Notes under the pieces: model-generated
What the model saw: the letters and a program-made list of their open reading frames with translations, nothing else
Databases searched by the model: none
Told to the model about the DNA's origin: nothing
Part shown: positions 54,798 to 63,802 of the stretch, piece by piece
How the letters are laid out: each line of letters opens with the position of its first letter
Position numbering within the stretch: the stretch's first letter is position 1
Made by a program: the position numbers and the translations under genes
Origin: Mesorhizobium helmanticense
GTDB lineage: Bacteria > Pseudomonadota > Alphaproteobacteria > Rhizobiales > Rhizobiaceae
Direction of reading: 5' to 3'
Assembly (NCBI RefSeq): GCF_003034915.1
Contig: NZ_PZJX01000045.1
Location: forward strand, 62,001 to 126,000
DNA length: 64,000 bases

Positions 54798-55205
54798 TCA
54801 CTTCACCTCGAACTCCGGGTCCACCGGGATCTGCATCGCGGTAACCATCTGGTTGGTCTGCCCGGCCAGCCCGATGATCGAGACCAGCTCGCCATGCTGC
54901 GCGTCGGTCATGCCTTTGGCGCGCGCCGCAGCAGTGTGCGAATGGACGCAATAGGAGCAGCCATTGGCGGTCGAGACGGCGATGTAGATCATCTCCTTGG
55001 TCAGCGGGTCGATGGCGCTCTCGGCGACCATCACCGCCTTGAGCTGTTCCCAGACCCGCTTCAACGAGGCCGGATCATTGGCCAGCCCGCGCCAGAAATT
55101 GTTGACGAAGTCGGATTTGCGCGTCGCGCGGATGTCGTCGAACACCGCCTTCACGGCGGGAATCTTTTCCACCTCGGCATCGCTGAGAAGTCTTGTAGTG
55201 GCCAT
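54798..55205 (-). CDS. Carboxymuconolactone decarboxylase / AhpD-like protein
   Basis: A 135-residue protein of the AhpD-like alkylhydroperoxidase superfamily. The redox-type motif CSYCVHSH gives Cys83, Cys86 and His90, the arrangement that supports a disulfide and proton relay in AhpD. The ATG at 55205 has AAGGAG upstream. It is the last gene of the minus-strand transporter operon, 44 nt after the ATPase gene. Peroxidase activity is plausible; the decarboxylase name is only the family name. Confidence 0.9.
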   Translation of the reverse strand: MATTRLLSDAEVEKIPAVKAVFDDIRATRKSDFVNNFWRGLANDPASLKRVWEQLKAVMVAESAIDPLTKEMIYIAVSTANGCSYCVHSHTAAARAKGMTDAQHGELVSIIGLAGQTNQMVTAMQIPVDPEFEVK

Positions 55206-55249
55206 GGTGGACTCCTTTTCGTTTTGATTCTGCGTGCGAGGAAATGCAG

Positions 55250-56746
55250 CTAATGCACGGCCGCGTACATGATCTTTTCCTCCGTCGCCTCTGCCGGCGA
55301 GAATTCCTCGACGATGCGGCCCTGCCGGCAGACCAGGATGCGGTCGGACAGGTTCATGATCTCGGGCAGATAGGACGAGATGACGACGACGGCGAGGCCT
55401 TCGTCGGCCAGCCGGTTGATGATCTGGTGGATTTCGGCGATCGCCCCGACATCGACGCCGCGCGTCGGCTCGTCGAAGATGACGATGCGCGGCTGCTGCA
55501 CCAGCCCCTTGCCGATCACCACCTTCTGCTGATTGCCGCCAGACAGCTCGACCACGCGGGCATTGTCGTTGATCGCCTTGATGTTCAGCGTCCTGGTCCA
55601 TTCGGCCGAGAGCGTCCGCATCTCATGCGCGTTGATGACCCAGGCTTTTTCGCGCCCCGCCGCCAAAAGCCCGCCGAACAGGTTCTCGGCGACGCTCATC
55701 GTTTCGAAAATACCTTCGCTCTTGCGGTCCTCGGTGACATAGACGATGCCGTCCGCCACAGCCTCGCTGGGCACGAGATAGCGCACGGGCTTGTCGTCGA
55801 GTTCGATCGTGCCGCCGCGCAGGAAATCGCGCTTGTGGATACCGGAGACGATCTTGAAGGTCTCGGTGCGGCCCGAACCGATCAGCCCGAAGACGCCGGT
55901 GATCTGGCCCTCGAAGATCGAGAAGGAGGTGTTGCGCACGACATTGCCCATCGAAATGTCCTGCACCGACAGCACTTTCTTGCCGGCCTTGCGCAACCTG
56001 GCCTCGTCGCGCTGCTGGTAGAGCTGTCCCGACAGCGTCCGCCCGACCATCGCGGCTATGATCCTGTCGCGGTCGAAGGCCGATGCGTCGTCGGTGATCA
56101 CCAGTTCACCGTCGCGCAGGATGGTGATGCGGTCGGCGATCAATAGCGCCTCTTCCAGCGCGTGGCTGATGAAAACGATCGAAACGCCGTTGCCTTTGAG
56201 CCGGCGGATCAGCGCGAAGAAGTGCCGCTTCTCCTCTGGCGTCAGGGTGGCGGTCGGCTCGTCGAAGATGATGATCTCGGCATTGTGGTGGACGGCGCGC
56301 GCGATCTCGACCATCTGCCGCTTGGCCGCGCCCAGCGTCGCCACCATGGCATTGGGATCGACAGGAAAGTTCAGCGACTGCAGAAATTGCTGCGCCGAGA
56401 TGTAGGTGCCGCGCAGCCGGTTGAGGAATTTTTCCGTGCCGAGATAAAGGTTCTGCGCCACCGTCATCGACGGCACCAGGCTGGTCTCCTGGAAGACCAT
56501 GGCGATGCCGGCTTCGAGCGCCGCATGTGGCGAGGCGTAGGCGATCTCCTGCCCCTTGTGGATCATCTTTCCCGAGGTTGCGTCAACGACGCCGGCGATG
56601 ATCTTGGTCAGCGTCGACTTACCCGCACCGTTCTCGCCGAGCAGCGCATGGATCTCGCCCTTGCGCAGATCGAAGCTGACGTTCTTGACCGCGGGCACGC
56701 CGCGATAGGTCTTGGTCACGTTTTCAAGGCGGACGATCGGTTCCAT
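55250..56746 (-). CDS. CUT2 sugar ABC transporter ATPase (two-domain)
   Basis: A tandem ATPase of 498 residues. Domain 1 has Walker A GENGAGKS (residues 37-44), LGAAKRQMVEIARAV and Walker B IIIFDEPTATLT. Domain 2 has the usual degenerate P-loop (FGLIGSGRTE), signature LSGGNQQKVVIGKGL and Walker B IVIFDEPTRGVDVG. The ATG at 56746 shares its A with the preceding stop (TGATG) and has GGAGGGT upstream. It powers the transporter formed by the two permeases further upstream in the operon. Confidence 0.93.
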   Translation of the reverse strand: MEPIVRLENVTKTYRGVPAVKNVSFDLRKGEIHALLGENGAGKSTLTKIIAGVVDATSGKMIHKGQEIAYASPHAALEAGIAMVFQETSLVPSMTVAQNLYLGTEKFLNRLRGTYISAQQFLQSLNFPVDPNAMVATLGAAKRQMVEIARAVHHNAEIIIFDEPTATLTPEEKRHFFALIRRLKGNGVSIVFISHALEEALLIADRITILRDGELVITDDASAFDRDRIIAAMVGRTLSGQLYQQRDEARLRKAGKKVLSVQDISMGNVVRNTSFSIFEGQITGVFGLIGSGRTETFKIVSGIHKRDFLRGGTIELDDKPVRYLVPSEAVADGIVYVTEDRKSEGIFETMSVAENLFGGLLAAGREKAWVINAHEMRTLSAEWTRTLNIKAINDNARVVELSGGNQQKVVIGKGLVQQPRIVIFDEPTRGVDVGAIAEIHQIINRLADEGLAVVVISSYLPEIMNLSDRILVCRQGRIVEEFSPAEATEEKIMYAAVH

Positions 56747-57801
56747 CAGAACCCTCCGGACGCAAGATCGATGGCGAGCAGGCAGTCGCCGCCCTTCGAG
56801 GCAATGAACAGCCGGCCATCTCTCTCCGTGGCACTGCAAATGCCATGGCGCGTGCCGTTGGCGCGGCTGTGCAGGCTGAATTGCGGCCGCATGTTCCGGT
56901 CGAGCTTGACCACCAGCCCGTAGGAACGGCTGGGCGACCATGGCTTGTGGATGCCCATGGTGCGGATGCCGCCGCATTGCAGCGGCTCGAGGAAACTGCG
57001 GTTGGAGGCCAGCGCCGGCGCGATCCAGAATTCGGGCGGCACCTCGGCGATCATATCGTCGCGATAATGTGTTTCCTGCAGCACGAACTCGATCAGCCGG
57101 TTACGCGGCGCAAACAAGGTCAGCCAGGCGCCGCCGTCGGCGGATGATGACAGCCGGGAGGGATAACCGGGCAGATGCGCCAGTACCGTCGAGCGGCTGC
57201 CGATCGTGCCATCGAAACGAAGGAGCTGATGGTGCCAGCTTTCGCTGACCAAAACATCCTTGCCCACCGGGTGCAGCCCATAGGGAAAGGCGATGCCGCC
57301 GGCGATCTTGCGGAAGTCGCCGCCTTGGGGTTCGCGCCTCCACAACGAGCCTGACGCGCCCTTCTTCATCAGGTCGGCGGCCCATTGCGCCGGCGCATGC
57401 TCGGCCGAACCATTGGCCAGCCACAGCGTTCCGTCCGCCGCATAGGCAAGCGCCGTGATGCAGCGGATTTCGGCGGGAAGCACTGTCTCCTTGCCGGCGA
57501 CCAGCAGCTTGCCGCTTTCGAGGCCGACCGTGAGGTCGCCGGAATGCGACACAGCGAGCGCGGTGACGGGAGACGGGAATGTCTCGATCACGGCAGGTTC
57601 GGCTCCTCCGGCAATCGCAAAGACGCCATTGCCGCTCGAAGCCAGCAGGCGGTCGCCCGTGGCGGCCAGATTGTCGGGCTCGATCAGTACGGAAAAGACC
57701 GGCGCATCGTCCAGCACCGTGTTCGGCCGAAAGGCGCCGTCGAGCGGCGGGATGGTCACCGCCTTGCCGCGAAAGATGTCGAGGATCGGATCGAGTATCA
57801 T
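56746..57801 (-). CDS. Strictosidine-synthase-like / SMP-30-type beta-propeller protein
   Basis: A 351-residue six-bladed propeller without a signal peptide, so probably cytoplasmic. VSESWHHQLLRFDGT and HLPGYPSRLSSSADGGAWLTLFAP match the strictosidine-synthase-like/APMAP branch. This resembles the fused propeller encoded just upstream (ESWACRVHRYWL, DMPGYPDNINRASDGNYWMAW), so the two are paralogues. Its start overlaps the fusion gene by 4 nt (ATGA). Family members include lactonases and related hydrolases; the activity here is inferred only. Confidence 0.85.
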   Translation of the reverse strand: MILDPILDIFRGKAVTIPPLDGAFRPNTVLDDAPVFSVLIEPDNLAATGDRLLASSGNGVFAIAGGAEPAVIETFPSPVTALAVSHSGDLTVGLESGKLLVAGKETVLPAEIRCITALAYAADGTLWLANGSAEHAPAQWAADLMKKGASGSLWRREPQGGDFRKIAGGIAFPYGLHPVGKDVLVSESWHHQLLRFDGTIGSRSTVLAHLPGYPSRLSSSADGGAWLTLFAPRNRLIEFVLQETHYRDDMIAEVPPEFWIAPALASNRSFLEPLQCGGIRTMGIHKPWSPSRSYGLVVKLDRNMRPQFSLHSRANGTRHGICSATERDGRLFIASKGGDCLLAIDLASGGF

Positions 57802-59921
57802 GATCTCGTCCCCCAGTAGGAGGCCGGGCTGGTCCAGTTCGGATCGGCGCCGGGAATTCTGTAGCGGCCGATGCGGTTGTTCAGGATGCCGCCGACGAAG
57901 AGATAGCCCTTGTGCTCGCGCATCGAGGTGACCATCGGGTGCGCGGCGCCCGAAAGGTCCCCGAGCGCCTCGACGATGCCGCCCGTCTCGTTGAACTTGA
58001 CCACGCCGCCGGTGTTGATGTTGGGAAACAGCCACTCGTCCTGCGGCAGGCGACGCGTCATGCGCTTGCGCATGTCGGGATGGCGCAGCGAGAGATCGAA
58101 GCTTGGCGTGCGCATGCCGAGCCAGGCCATCCAGTAATTGCCGTCGGAGGCACGGTTGATGTTGTCGGGATAGCCCGGCATGTCGCGGATCACGCACTCG
58201 GCGGTGCCTGCCTTCGGCCCTTCCAGCCAATAGCGATGCACCCGGCAGGCCCAGCTTTCGGCGAAGAACAGCGACGTGCCGTCATGCGCCATGCACACGC
58301 CGTTGGTGTAGCGATAGCCGTCGAGCAACGTTTTCGTCGAACCGTCCTTCGGATCGTAGACGAGCAGCCGCCCGGTGGCGCGGTTTTCGATCGAATCCAG
58401 CGCCCAGTCATGGGCGTCGTAGCGCTTGGTCGAGTCGGTGAAGTAGATACGGCCGTCCGGCGCAATGTCGCAATCGTTGGGATCGCGCAGCCGCGCATCG
58501 TCGACGATCGAGGTCCACGAGCGCGACGTCTCGGCCGACAGCTGCTTCACCTCGCGCTGCGGCGACACCGAATAAAGCCCCATGGCGCCGACGCAGCTGA
58601 TCAGATTGCCTGATTTGTCGAAGGCCAGACCCAGCGGAAAACCGCCAATATGAGCAAACACTTCCGAGCGCTTGTAGTCAGGTGCGAAGAAGCGAACGAT
58701 CTCACCGTGACGGGTGCCGCAGTAGAGATGATCGTCGCGGTCGAGGATGACGTCCTCCGGACCCTCTAGCTCGCCGAGCCCTATATGGTCGGCACCCGAC
58801 AGCCGGTTGTCGAGTTCGTAAGGCGTGCCGGAGCCGGCGGCGGCCGACTGCGTCGCACCCATCCTGAGATAGACCGGCGCGACATAGACCTCGTTCAGCA
58901 CCTTGTCGCGGTTCTTCAGCCAGCGGATGTCGATGGTGACCGCGACGGCCAGCATGATGCCCAGCACCATCTGGTTGGTGCCGGTGCCGTAGCCCAGCCG
59001 GATCAGCCCATTGGTCATGGTCAGCACGATGATCGCGCCCATCAGCCCCTTGACCACCGAGCCGCGCCCGCCGCCCAGACTGACGCCGCCGACCACCGCC
59101 GCCGTCAGCGCCATGATCTCCAGGTTGAGGCCGGTTCCCGGCCCTGCCCCGCTCAGCCGGCAAGCGATGAGAAAACCGCCGAGCGACGCGCAGAAGCCGG
59201 AGAACACATAGGTCATGAACACGGTGCGGCGCACGCGAATGCCGGCATTGTGCGCCGAGCGCCGCGACCCGCCAACCGCCAGCACATGCCAGCCGGGCCG
59301 TGAACGCGTCAGCGCGATATGGGTGATGACAGCCAGGATGATAGCCGCCCATACGGCGACCGAAAGACCCCAGAAGGTGCCGTCGCCGATGAAATCCAGC
59401 ACATCCGATGTGGCGCTGGAAAGCTGCACGTCGGCGGCATAAGTGGTGACCAGTATGTCGAACAGAGCCCGACCGAAGATGAAGGTGACGAGTGTCGTCA
59501 GGAAGGCGCGCAGCCTGAAATAGCCGATGAGGTAGCCGTTGATCGCCCCGAACAGCAGTCCGGTGGCGATCGACGCTGCAAGCGCCAGCCATACCGACTG
59601 TTCGAGGATGAAGAAGACATAGACCGCCGAAAAGCAGGAGAGCGCGAAGATCGAACCGACCGAAAGGTCGATGCCGCCGCCCAGCATGACCACGGTCATG
59701 CCGGTGACGAGCAGCGAGAATTCGCCGAGCTGGCGGGTCGAATCTTGCAGCGCCGTCAGCTTGAAGAAGCCTGGAATGAGCGAACCGAACACGCCGAGCG
59801 TCGCCACCAGCGCCAGGAACGGGATGGCGTTGTCGGTCCAGCGCTTGGTCAGGATCTCGCCGACCAGATGGTCGGGCACGAGATTGTAGCGCCAGGACTG
59901 GAGGCGTTCACGAAAGGACAT
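57798..59921 (-). CDS. CUT2 ABC permease fused to a strictosidine-synthase-like propeller
   Basis: A 707-residue fusion. Residues about 1-345 are a CUT2 permease (VMLGGGIDLSVGSIFALSCF, TAAVVGGVSLGGGRGSVVKGLMGA). After a linker (about residues 354-368) a propeller domain fills residues about 370-707, with DPNDCDIAPDGRIYFTDSTKRY, RYTNGVCMAHDG and DMPGYPDNINRASDG. CUT2 permeases normally end in the cytoplasm, so the propeller would face the cytosol at the channel exit. One continuous frame spans both with no stop or frame change. This could couple import to hydrolysis of an incoming lactone or ester; that is inference. Confidence 0.9.
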   Translation of the reverse strand: MSFRERLQSWRYNLVPDHLVGEILTKRWTDNAIPFLALVATLGVFGSLIPGFFKLTALQDSTRQLGEFSLLVTGMTVVMLGGGIDLSVGSIFALSCFSAVYVFFILEQSVWLALAASIATGLLFGAINGYLIGYFRLRAFLTTLVTFIFGRALFDILVTTYAADVQLSSATSDVLDFIGDGTFWGLSVAVWAAIILAVITHIALTRSRPGWHVLAVGGSRRSAHNAGIRVRRTVFMTYVFSGFCASLGGFLIACRLSGAGPGTGLNLEIMALTAAVVGGVSLGGGRGSVVKGLMGAIIVLTMTNGLIRLGYGTGTNQMVLGIMLAVAVTIDIRWLKNRDKVLNEVYVAPVYLRMGATQSAAAGSGTPYELDNRLSGADHIGLGELEGPEDVILDRDDHLYCGTRHGEIVRFFAPDYKRSEVFAHIGGFPLGLAFDKSGNLISCVGAMGLYSVSPQREVKQLSAETSRSWTSIVDDARLRDPNDCDIAPDGRIYFTDSTKRYDAHDWALDSIENRATGRLLVYDPKDGSTKTLLDGYRYTNGVCMAHDGTSLFFAESWACRVHRYWLEGPKAGTAECVIRDMPGYPDNINRASDGNYWMAWLGMRTPSFDLSLRHPDMRKRMTRRLPQDEWLFPNINTGGVVKFNETGGIVEALGDLSGAAHPMVTSMREHKGYLFVGGILNNRIGRYRIPGADPNWTSPASYWGTRS

Positions 59922-59950
59922 CGGGCTACTGCTGTGATTGCATGAGGATA

Positions 59951-59980
59951 CGAGGTGGCTGGATTGTTCCGGCCACCTCG
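59951..59980 (-). terminator. Intercistronic hairpin after the third CUT2 binding-protein gene
   Basis: A 12-bp stem with one G-T pair (59951-59962 with 59969-59980) and a 6-nt loop lie 25 nt after the binding-protein stop and before the fused permease gene. There is no U-run, so stabilisation or partial termination is likely. Confidence 0.65.
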
Positions 59981-60005
59981 TTGAGGCTTGTCTTGAACCT
60001 GCGGT

Positions 60006-61031
60006 TTACTTCGCCGCCGCTTCGGCCTGCAGCGCCTTCAGGTCCCAGCAGCTGTCGGGCTTGAGATCGGCTTTGGTCGTCGCCTTCTCCAGCGTGTAGA
60101 TATAGGTCTTCGACGTGCCGGCCGGCTGCCCGCTCTGCAGCAGGAACTTGATGATGGCGTTCATGTCGCCCGACTGACGGGCAAGGTCGGTCATGACAAC
60201 CGCGCCATAGGTGCCGTCCTGCAGCTTGTCGCAGTCGGCGGTCTTCTCGCCGCCGCCGGTGGTGACCAGGAACACCTTGCCCTCGAGCTTGGCGTCACGG
60301 ATAGCGGCGGCTGCGCCGGTAGCATCGCCGTCCCAGAAATCGATGATGGCGCAGATGTCAGGGTTCTGCTGCAGCATCGTCGTCGTCACGTTGCGCGAGG
60401 TCGTGGCATCCCAATTGGAATCCGGCTTGGCCACGACCTTGAAGTCGGGGTTCTTTTCCAGCACCTTCATGATGCCGGCATATTGGTAGAGGCTCGACGA
60501 ATTGGCCTGGTCACCCTGCACCAGCCCGAGCTTCTTGGAAGAGTTCGGGCCGCAGCCCTTGATCGCAGCTTCGGCCTCGAGCTGGCCGAGCCGGTCCCAG
60601 TCGCTGCCGACAAAGGCATCGGCGGGAAAGTTCGCTGGATTGTCGACCAGCAGCACATAGGTGCCGGCGGCCTGTGCCTTCTTCATCAGCTTGGCATAGG
60701 AGTTGAGGTCCGGCGAATGGATGATCAGCACGTCCGGCCTGGTGTCCGACGAGATCGCGTCGGTGATCGCCTGCGCGCCCGCATCGACCACCCAGTTCGG
60801 ATCGCGTGTTTCGAAGGTGCCGCCCCAGGCATCGACCTCCTTCTTCAGGAAATGCGCCCAGCCCTGTGCCAGGTCGAAGCCCATCGCCATCGGGATCAGC
60901 ATCACGCGCTTGCCCTTGAGCGCCTGCGAATAGGCGGCGGGACCAGGATCCTCGGCGGCAAAGCTTGGTGCGATGAAGGCCGAGACGGCGAATACTGCCG
61001 CTGCCGCCATAAATGTCCTGATGATTTTCAT
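60006..61031 (-). CDS. CUT2 sugar ABC transporter substrate-binding protein
   Basis: A periplasmic receptor of 341 residues with a signal peptide (about residues 1-25, ending SFAAED). The ribose-type binding fold is shown by KRVMLIPMAMGFDLAQGWAHFLKKEVDAWGG, DVLIIHSPDLNSYAKLMKKAQAAGTYVLLVDNP and GDQANSSSLYQYAGIMKVLEKNPDF. Gene order is permease, binding protein, hairpin, fused permease, propeller, ATPase. Ligand unknown. Confidence 0.92.
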   Translation of the reverse strand: MKIIRTFMAAAAVFAVSAFIAPSFAAEDPGPAAYSQALKGKRVMLIPMAMGFDLAQGWAHFLKKEVDAWGGTFETRDPNWVVDAGAQAITDAISSDTRPDVLIIHSPDLNSYAKLMKKAQAAGTYVLLVDNPANFPADAFVGSDWDRLGQLEAEAAIKGCGPNSSKKLGLVQGDQANSSSLYQYAGIMKVLEKNPDFKVVAKPDSNWDATTSRNVTTTMLQQNPDICAIIDFWDGDATGAAAAIRDAKLEGKVFLVTTGGGEKTADCDKLQDGTYGAVVMTDLARQSGDMNAIIKFLLQSGQPAGTSKTYIYTLEKATTKADLKPDSCWDLKALQAEAAAK

Positions 61032-61090
61032 GTCACATCCTCTGGTTGGTTATGATTGTTCGCGGCCGGCCCCAACCGTCCGCGTCGGTA

Positions 61091-62077
61091 CTAGATATCG
61101 CCCTGCTGGGCGGTCTGCTCGTCGCGCGGATTGATGAAACCGTCGACGATGATCGCACCCAGCAGGATCGCTGCCTTGATCAGGTTCTGGTAAAGCAGCG
61201 GTATGTCGATGATGGTCATGGCGTTCAGCAGGATGCCGATCAACGCCGCGCCGACCAGCACATTGCGCACCCCGCCCCGGCCGCCCGAAAGCCCGATGCC
61301 GCCGATCACCGCCACCAGCACAATGTCGTAGAGCAGCGTGGAATTGACGATGCGGGTGTTGATCGAATGCAAGCTTGCCGCCGTCAGCAGCCCTGCAACC
61401 AGAGCCACGAAGGCCGAAAGCACGTAGCGCAGCACCAGCATCGGGCGCACCGGAATGCCGATGTTGCGCGCAGCAACCGGGTTGTCGCCGGCGAAATAGA
61501 TGTAGCGGCCCCATTTGGTAAAGCGCAGGAACAGGAAGAAGACGAAGGCCAGCCCGGCGAAGATGAAGACCTCGATCGGGATGTCGAGGAAACGCAGGCC
61601 ACCCAGAAGCTCGACCCAATGTCCCTGAGGCACCGGCACGGCGTCCTGCGAGATCAACTGCGAACGCACATAGCCGAAGACGAAGGATCCGGTGGCGAGC
61701 GTGACGAAGATCGCCGGGACGTCAGCATAGGCGACAAGAAAGCCATTCAAGAGCCCGATGGCGAGAACGCCAGCGAGCACATAGGCGAAAGCCAGCCCGT
61801 CTGGCATTCCTGAATTCAGCAATTGCAGATACCAGGCAACCGACATCGCCATGATCGCCACGGCGGACAGGTCGATGCCTCTGCCGATGATGACGATCGC
61901 CATGCCAAGCGCCAGGATGCCCAGCACCGACACCGAGCGCACGATGGCGACGAGATTGTTCGGGTCGATGAACCCCGGCAGGCCGATCGCGGCGGCCGCG
62001 AACAGCACGACCGCAATGGCAAAGACAATGCCTTCCTGGTTCAGGCTCCTCCAGTTCGGCCAGCCGATTGCATTCAT
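61091..62077 (-). CDS. CUT2 sugar ABC transporter permease
   Basis: An inner-membrane permease of 328 residues, with ITGRGIDLS-type motif IIGRGIDLSAVAIMAMSVAWY and VLVAVIGGIGLSGGRGGVRNVLVGA. The ATG at 62077 (MNAIGWPNW) is chosen; the open frame above it adds a charged non-conserved tail. It is the first gene of the operon and likely pairs with the permease half of the fusion protein. Confidence 0.9.
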   Translation of the reverse strand: MNAIGWPNWRSLNQEGIVFAIAVVLFAAAAIGLPGFIDPNNLVAIVRSVSVLGILALGMAIVIIGRGIDLSAVAIMAMSVAWYLQLLNSGMPDGLAFAYVLAGVLAIGLLNGFLVAYADVPAIFVTLATGSFVFGYVRSQLISQDAVPVPQGHWVELLGGLRFLDIPIEVFIFAGLAFVFFLFLRFTKWGRYIYFAGDNPVAARNIGIPVRPMLVLRYVLSAFVALVAGLLTAASLHSINTRIVNSTLLYDIVLVAVIGGIGLSGGRGGVRNVLVGAALIGILLNAMTIIDIPLLYQNLIKAAILLGAIIVDGFINPRDEQTAQQGDI

Positions 62078-62368
62078 TGCCCGGTGTCGCTCTCGCCCAA
62101 GATGGCTACGCCCTGCTCCCTCTGCGGCCATCCGAAATGGAAGCTAATCGGCTCAAGACCAATTCGTCAAATGAATCCGCGTCCAGAAGCGCGGCGCGCG
62201 GCGATATTCGCCAAGTGGATGCATCGATTGCCCAGGTTGGCGCAATGGCCGGAAACTCCAACACTTTTGGCAATTGATTATCAGGATCGAAACAACGCGC
62301 GAAACGCCTGCTCCAGAACGAAAGGAGCATGGGGAATTTATGTCTGCGATTGGCGGAAAATTTCGATT

Positions 62369-63802
62369 TCAGTTCCGCGGCAGATGGCCCGAAACCTCGG
62401 CGCCCGCGGCCGGCGGCAGCGTCAGGAAGCGGAACGAGGCCACCAGTCCGACGGCACCGATAGCCAGAAAGGCGAGACGGAAATCCACGAGCTCGAGCAC
62501 GGGCCCGCCTCTGGCGATCTGCGACAGGTTGAGCAGCGCCGCCGCCACCGCCACGCCGAACAGCATCGCCACCTGCTGCAGCATGCTGGACAAGGTCGCG
62601 GCCGAACTGCGCTGCTGTGCTGCCACGTCGGCGAAGGCCAGTGTGTTGAGCGCGGTGAACTGCATCGAACGCGTCAGCCCGGCGATCAGCATCAGCGCCA
62701 CCACCAGCACCTGCGGGGTCCGCGGCGAGATCGCCGCGCAGGCCATGATCGACAGCGATGCGATCACCCCGTTGACGATCAGCACCGGACGGAAGCCGAA
62801 ACGCCTCAGCGTTGGCGTCGTCACCGCCTTCATGCCGAGATTGCCAAGGAAATAGGCCAGGATCATCAGGCCGGCATCGACGGGGCTGAGGCCGAAGCCG
62901 ACCTGGAACAGCAGCGGCAACAGGAACGGCGTGGCGTTGATGGCGACCCGGAAGATCGTGCCGGCCGTCAGCGTCGATATGGCGAAGGTCTGCACCTTGA
63001 AAGCGGAGAGATCGAGCAGCGGATGTTGAGTACGCGCGAGATGCCGCACCGCCACCCAGCCGACGAGGATGCCCGCGCCAACCAGTGCCACGGTCGGCAA
63101 GGCGCCATCTTCCGGATGCGCGATGCGCTCGAGGCCGTAGAGCATTGATGCTAGTCCCACCGACGTCAGCAGGAAGCCCGGCCAGTCGAGCGGCCTGGTC
63201 TCGGCTTCACGGTCGCCGGGGATGAAGCGGGCGACCAGCGCCAGCCCGGCCACGCCGAGCGGAATGTTGATGAAGAAATTCCAGTGCCAGGAGAGATAGG
63301 TGGTGATGAAACCGCCAAGCACCGGCCCGATCACTGGCGCGAACAGCGCCGGCCAGGTGATCAGCGCCGTGGCGTTGAGCAGCTCGGATTTCGAGGCGTT
63401 GCGCAGCACCAGAATGCGGCCGACCGGCGTCATCAGCGCGCTGCCCAGCCCCTGCACCGCACGTGCGGCGACGAACTGGGTGAGGTTCTGTGAGATGCCG
63501 CAGGCAAATGACGCCAGCGTGAACAGGGCGATGGCGATGAGGAAGATATTGCGCGCGCCAAAACGGTCGGCGAGCCAGCCGGACAGCGGCACGAACACCG
63601 CCATGGTCAGCATGTAAACGGTGATGCCGATGCTCATCGCCACTGCCGGCACGCCGAAGGATTGGCCCATCTGCGGCAGCGACGTCGAGATGATCGTCGA
63701 ATCCAGGAGCTGCATGAAGAAGGCAACGGCGACGATCAGCGCCACACGGCGCGCCTGTGTCGCGCTTTCGGGCAAGGCTTCGTTCTCGGGAATGGCGGTC
63801 AT
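62369..63802 (-). CDS. MFS transporter, DHA2 family (14 helices)
   Basis: A drug:proton antiporter-type exporter of about 477 residues and probably 14 membrane helices. Motif A is GWLADRFGARN, the antiporter motif C is GPVLGGFI, and the N-terminal LLDSTIISTSLPQMGQSFG is diagnostic of the EmrB-like DHA2 group. The ATG at 63802 (MTAIPENEALPES) is chosen over upstream ATGs at 63829 and 63991, which add non-conserved sequence. Substrate unknown. No adjacent regulator or membrane-fusion partner is seen in the window. Confidence 0.88.
   Translation of the reverse strand: MTAIPENEALPESATQARRVALIVAVAFFMQLLDSTIISTSLPQMGQSFGVPAVAMSIGITVYMLTMAVFVPLSGWLADRFGARNIFLIAIALFTLASFACGISQNLTQFVAARAVQGLGSALMTPVGRILVLRNASKSELLNATALITWPALFAPVIGPVLGGFITTYLSWHWNFFINIPLGVAGLALVARFIPGDREAETRPLDWPGFLLTSVGLASMLYGLERIAHPEDGALPTVALVGAGILVGWVAVRHLARTQHPLLDLSAFKVQTFAISTLTAGTIFRVAINATPFLLPLLFQVGFGLSPVDAGLMILAYFLGNLGMKAVTTPTLRRFGFRPVLIVNGVIASLSIMACAAISPRTPQVLVVALMLIAGLTRSMQFTALNTLAFADVAAQQRSSAATLSSMLQQVAMLFGVAVAAALLNLSQIARGGPVLELVDFRLAFLAIGAVGLVASFRFLTLPPAAGAEVSGHLPRN

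Noticed and set aside
54798..55601. AhpD-like protein extended to 267 codons
   Set aside because: The upstream part is a shadow of the ABC ATPase; the ATG at 55205 has AAGGAG.
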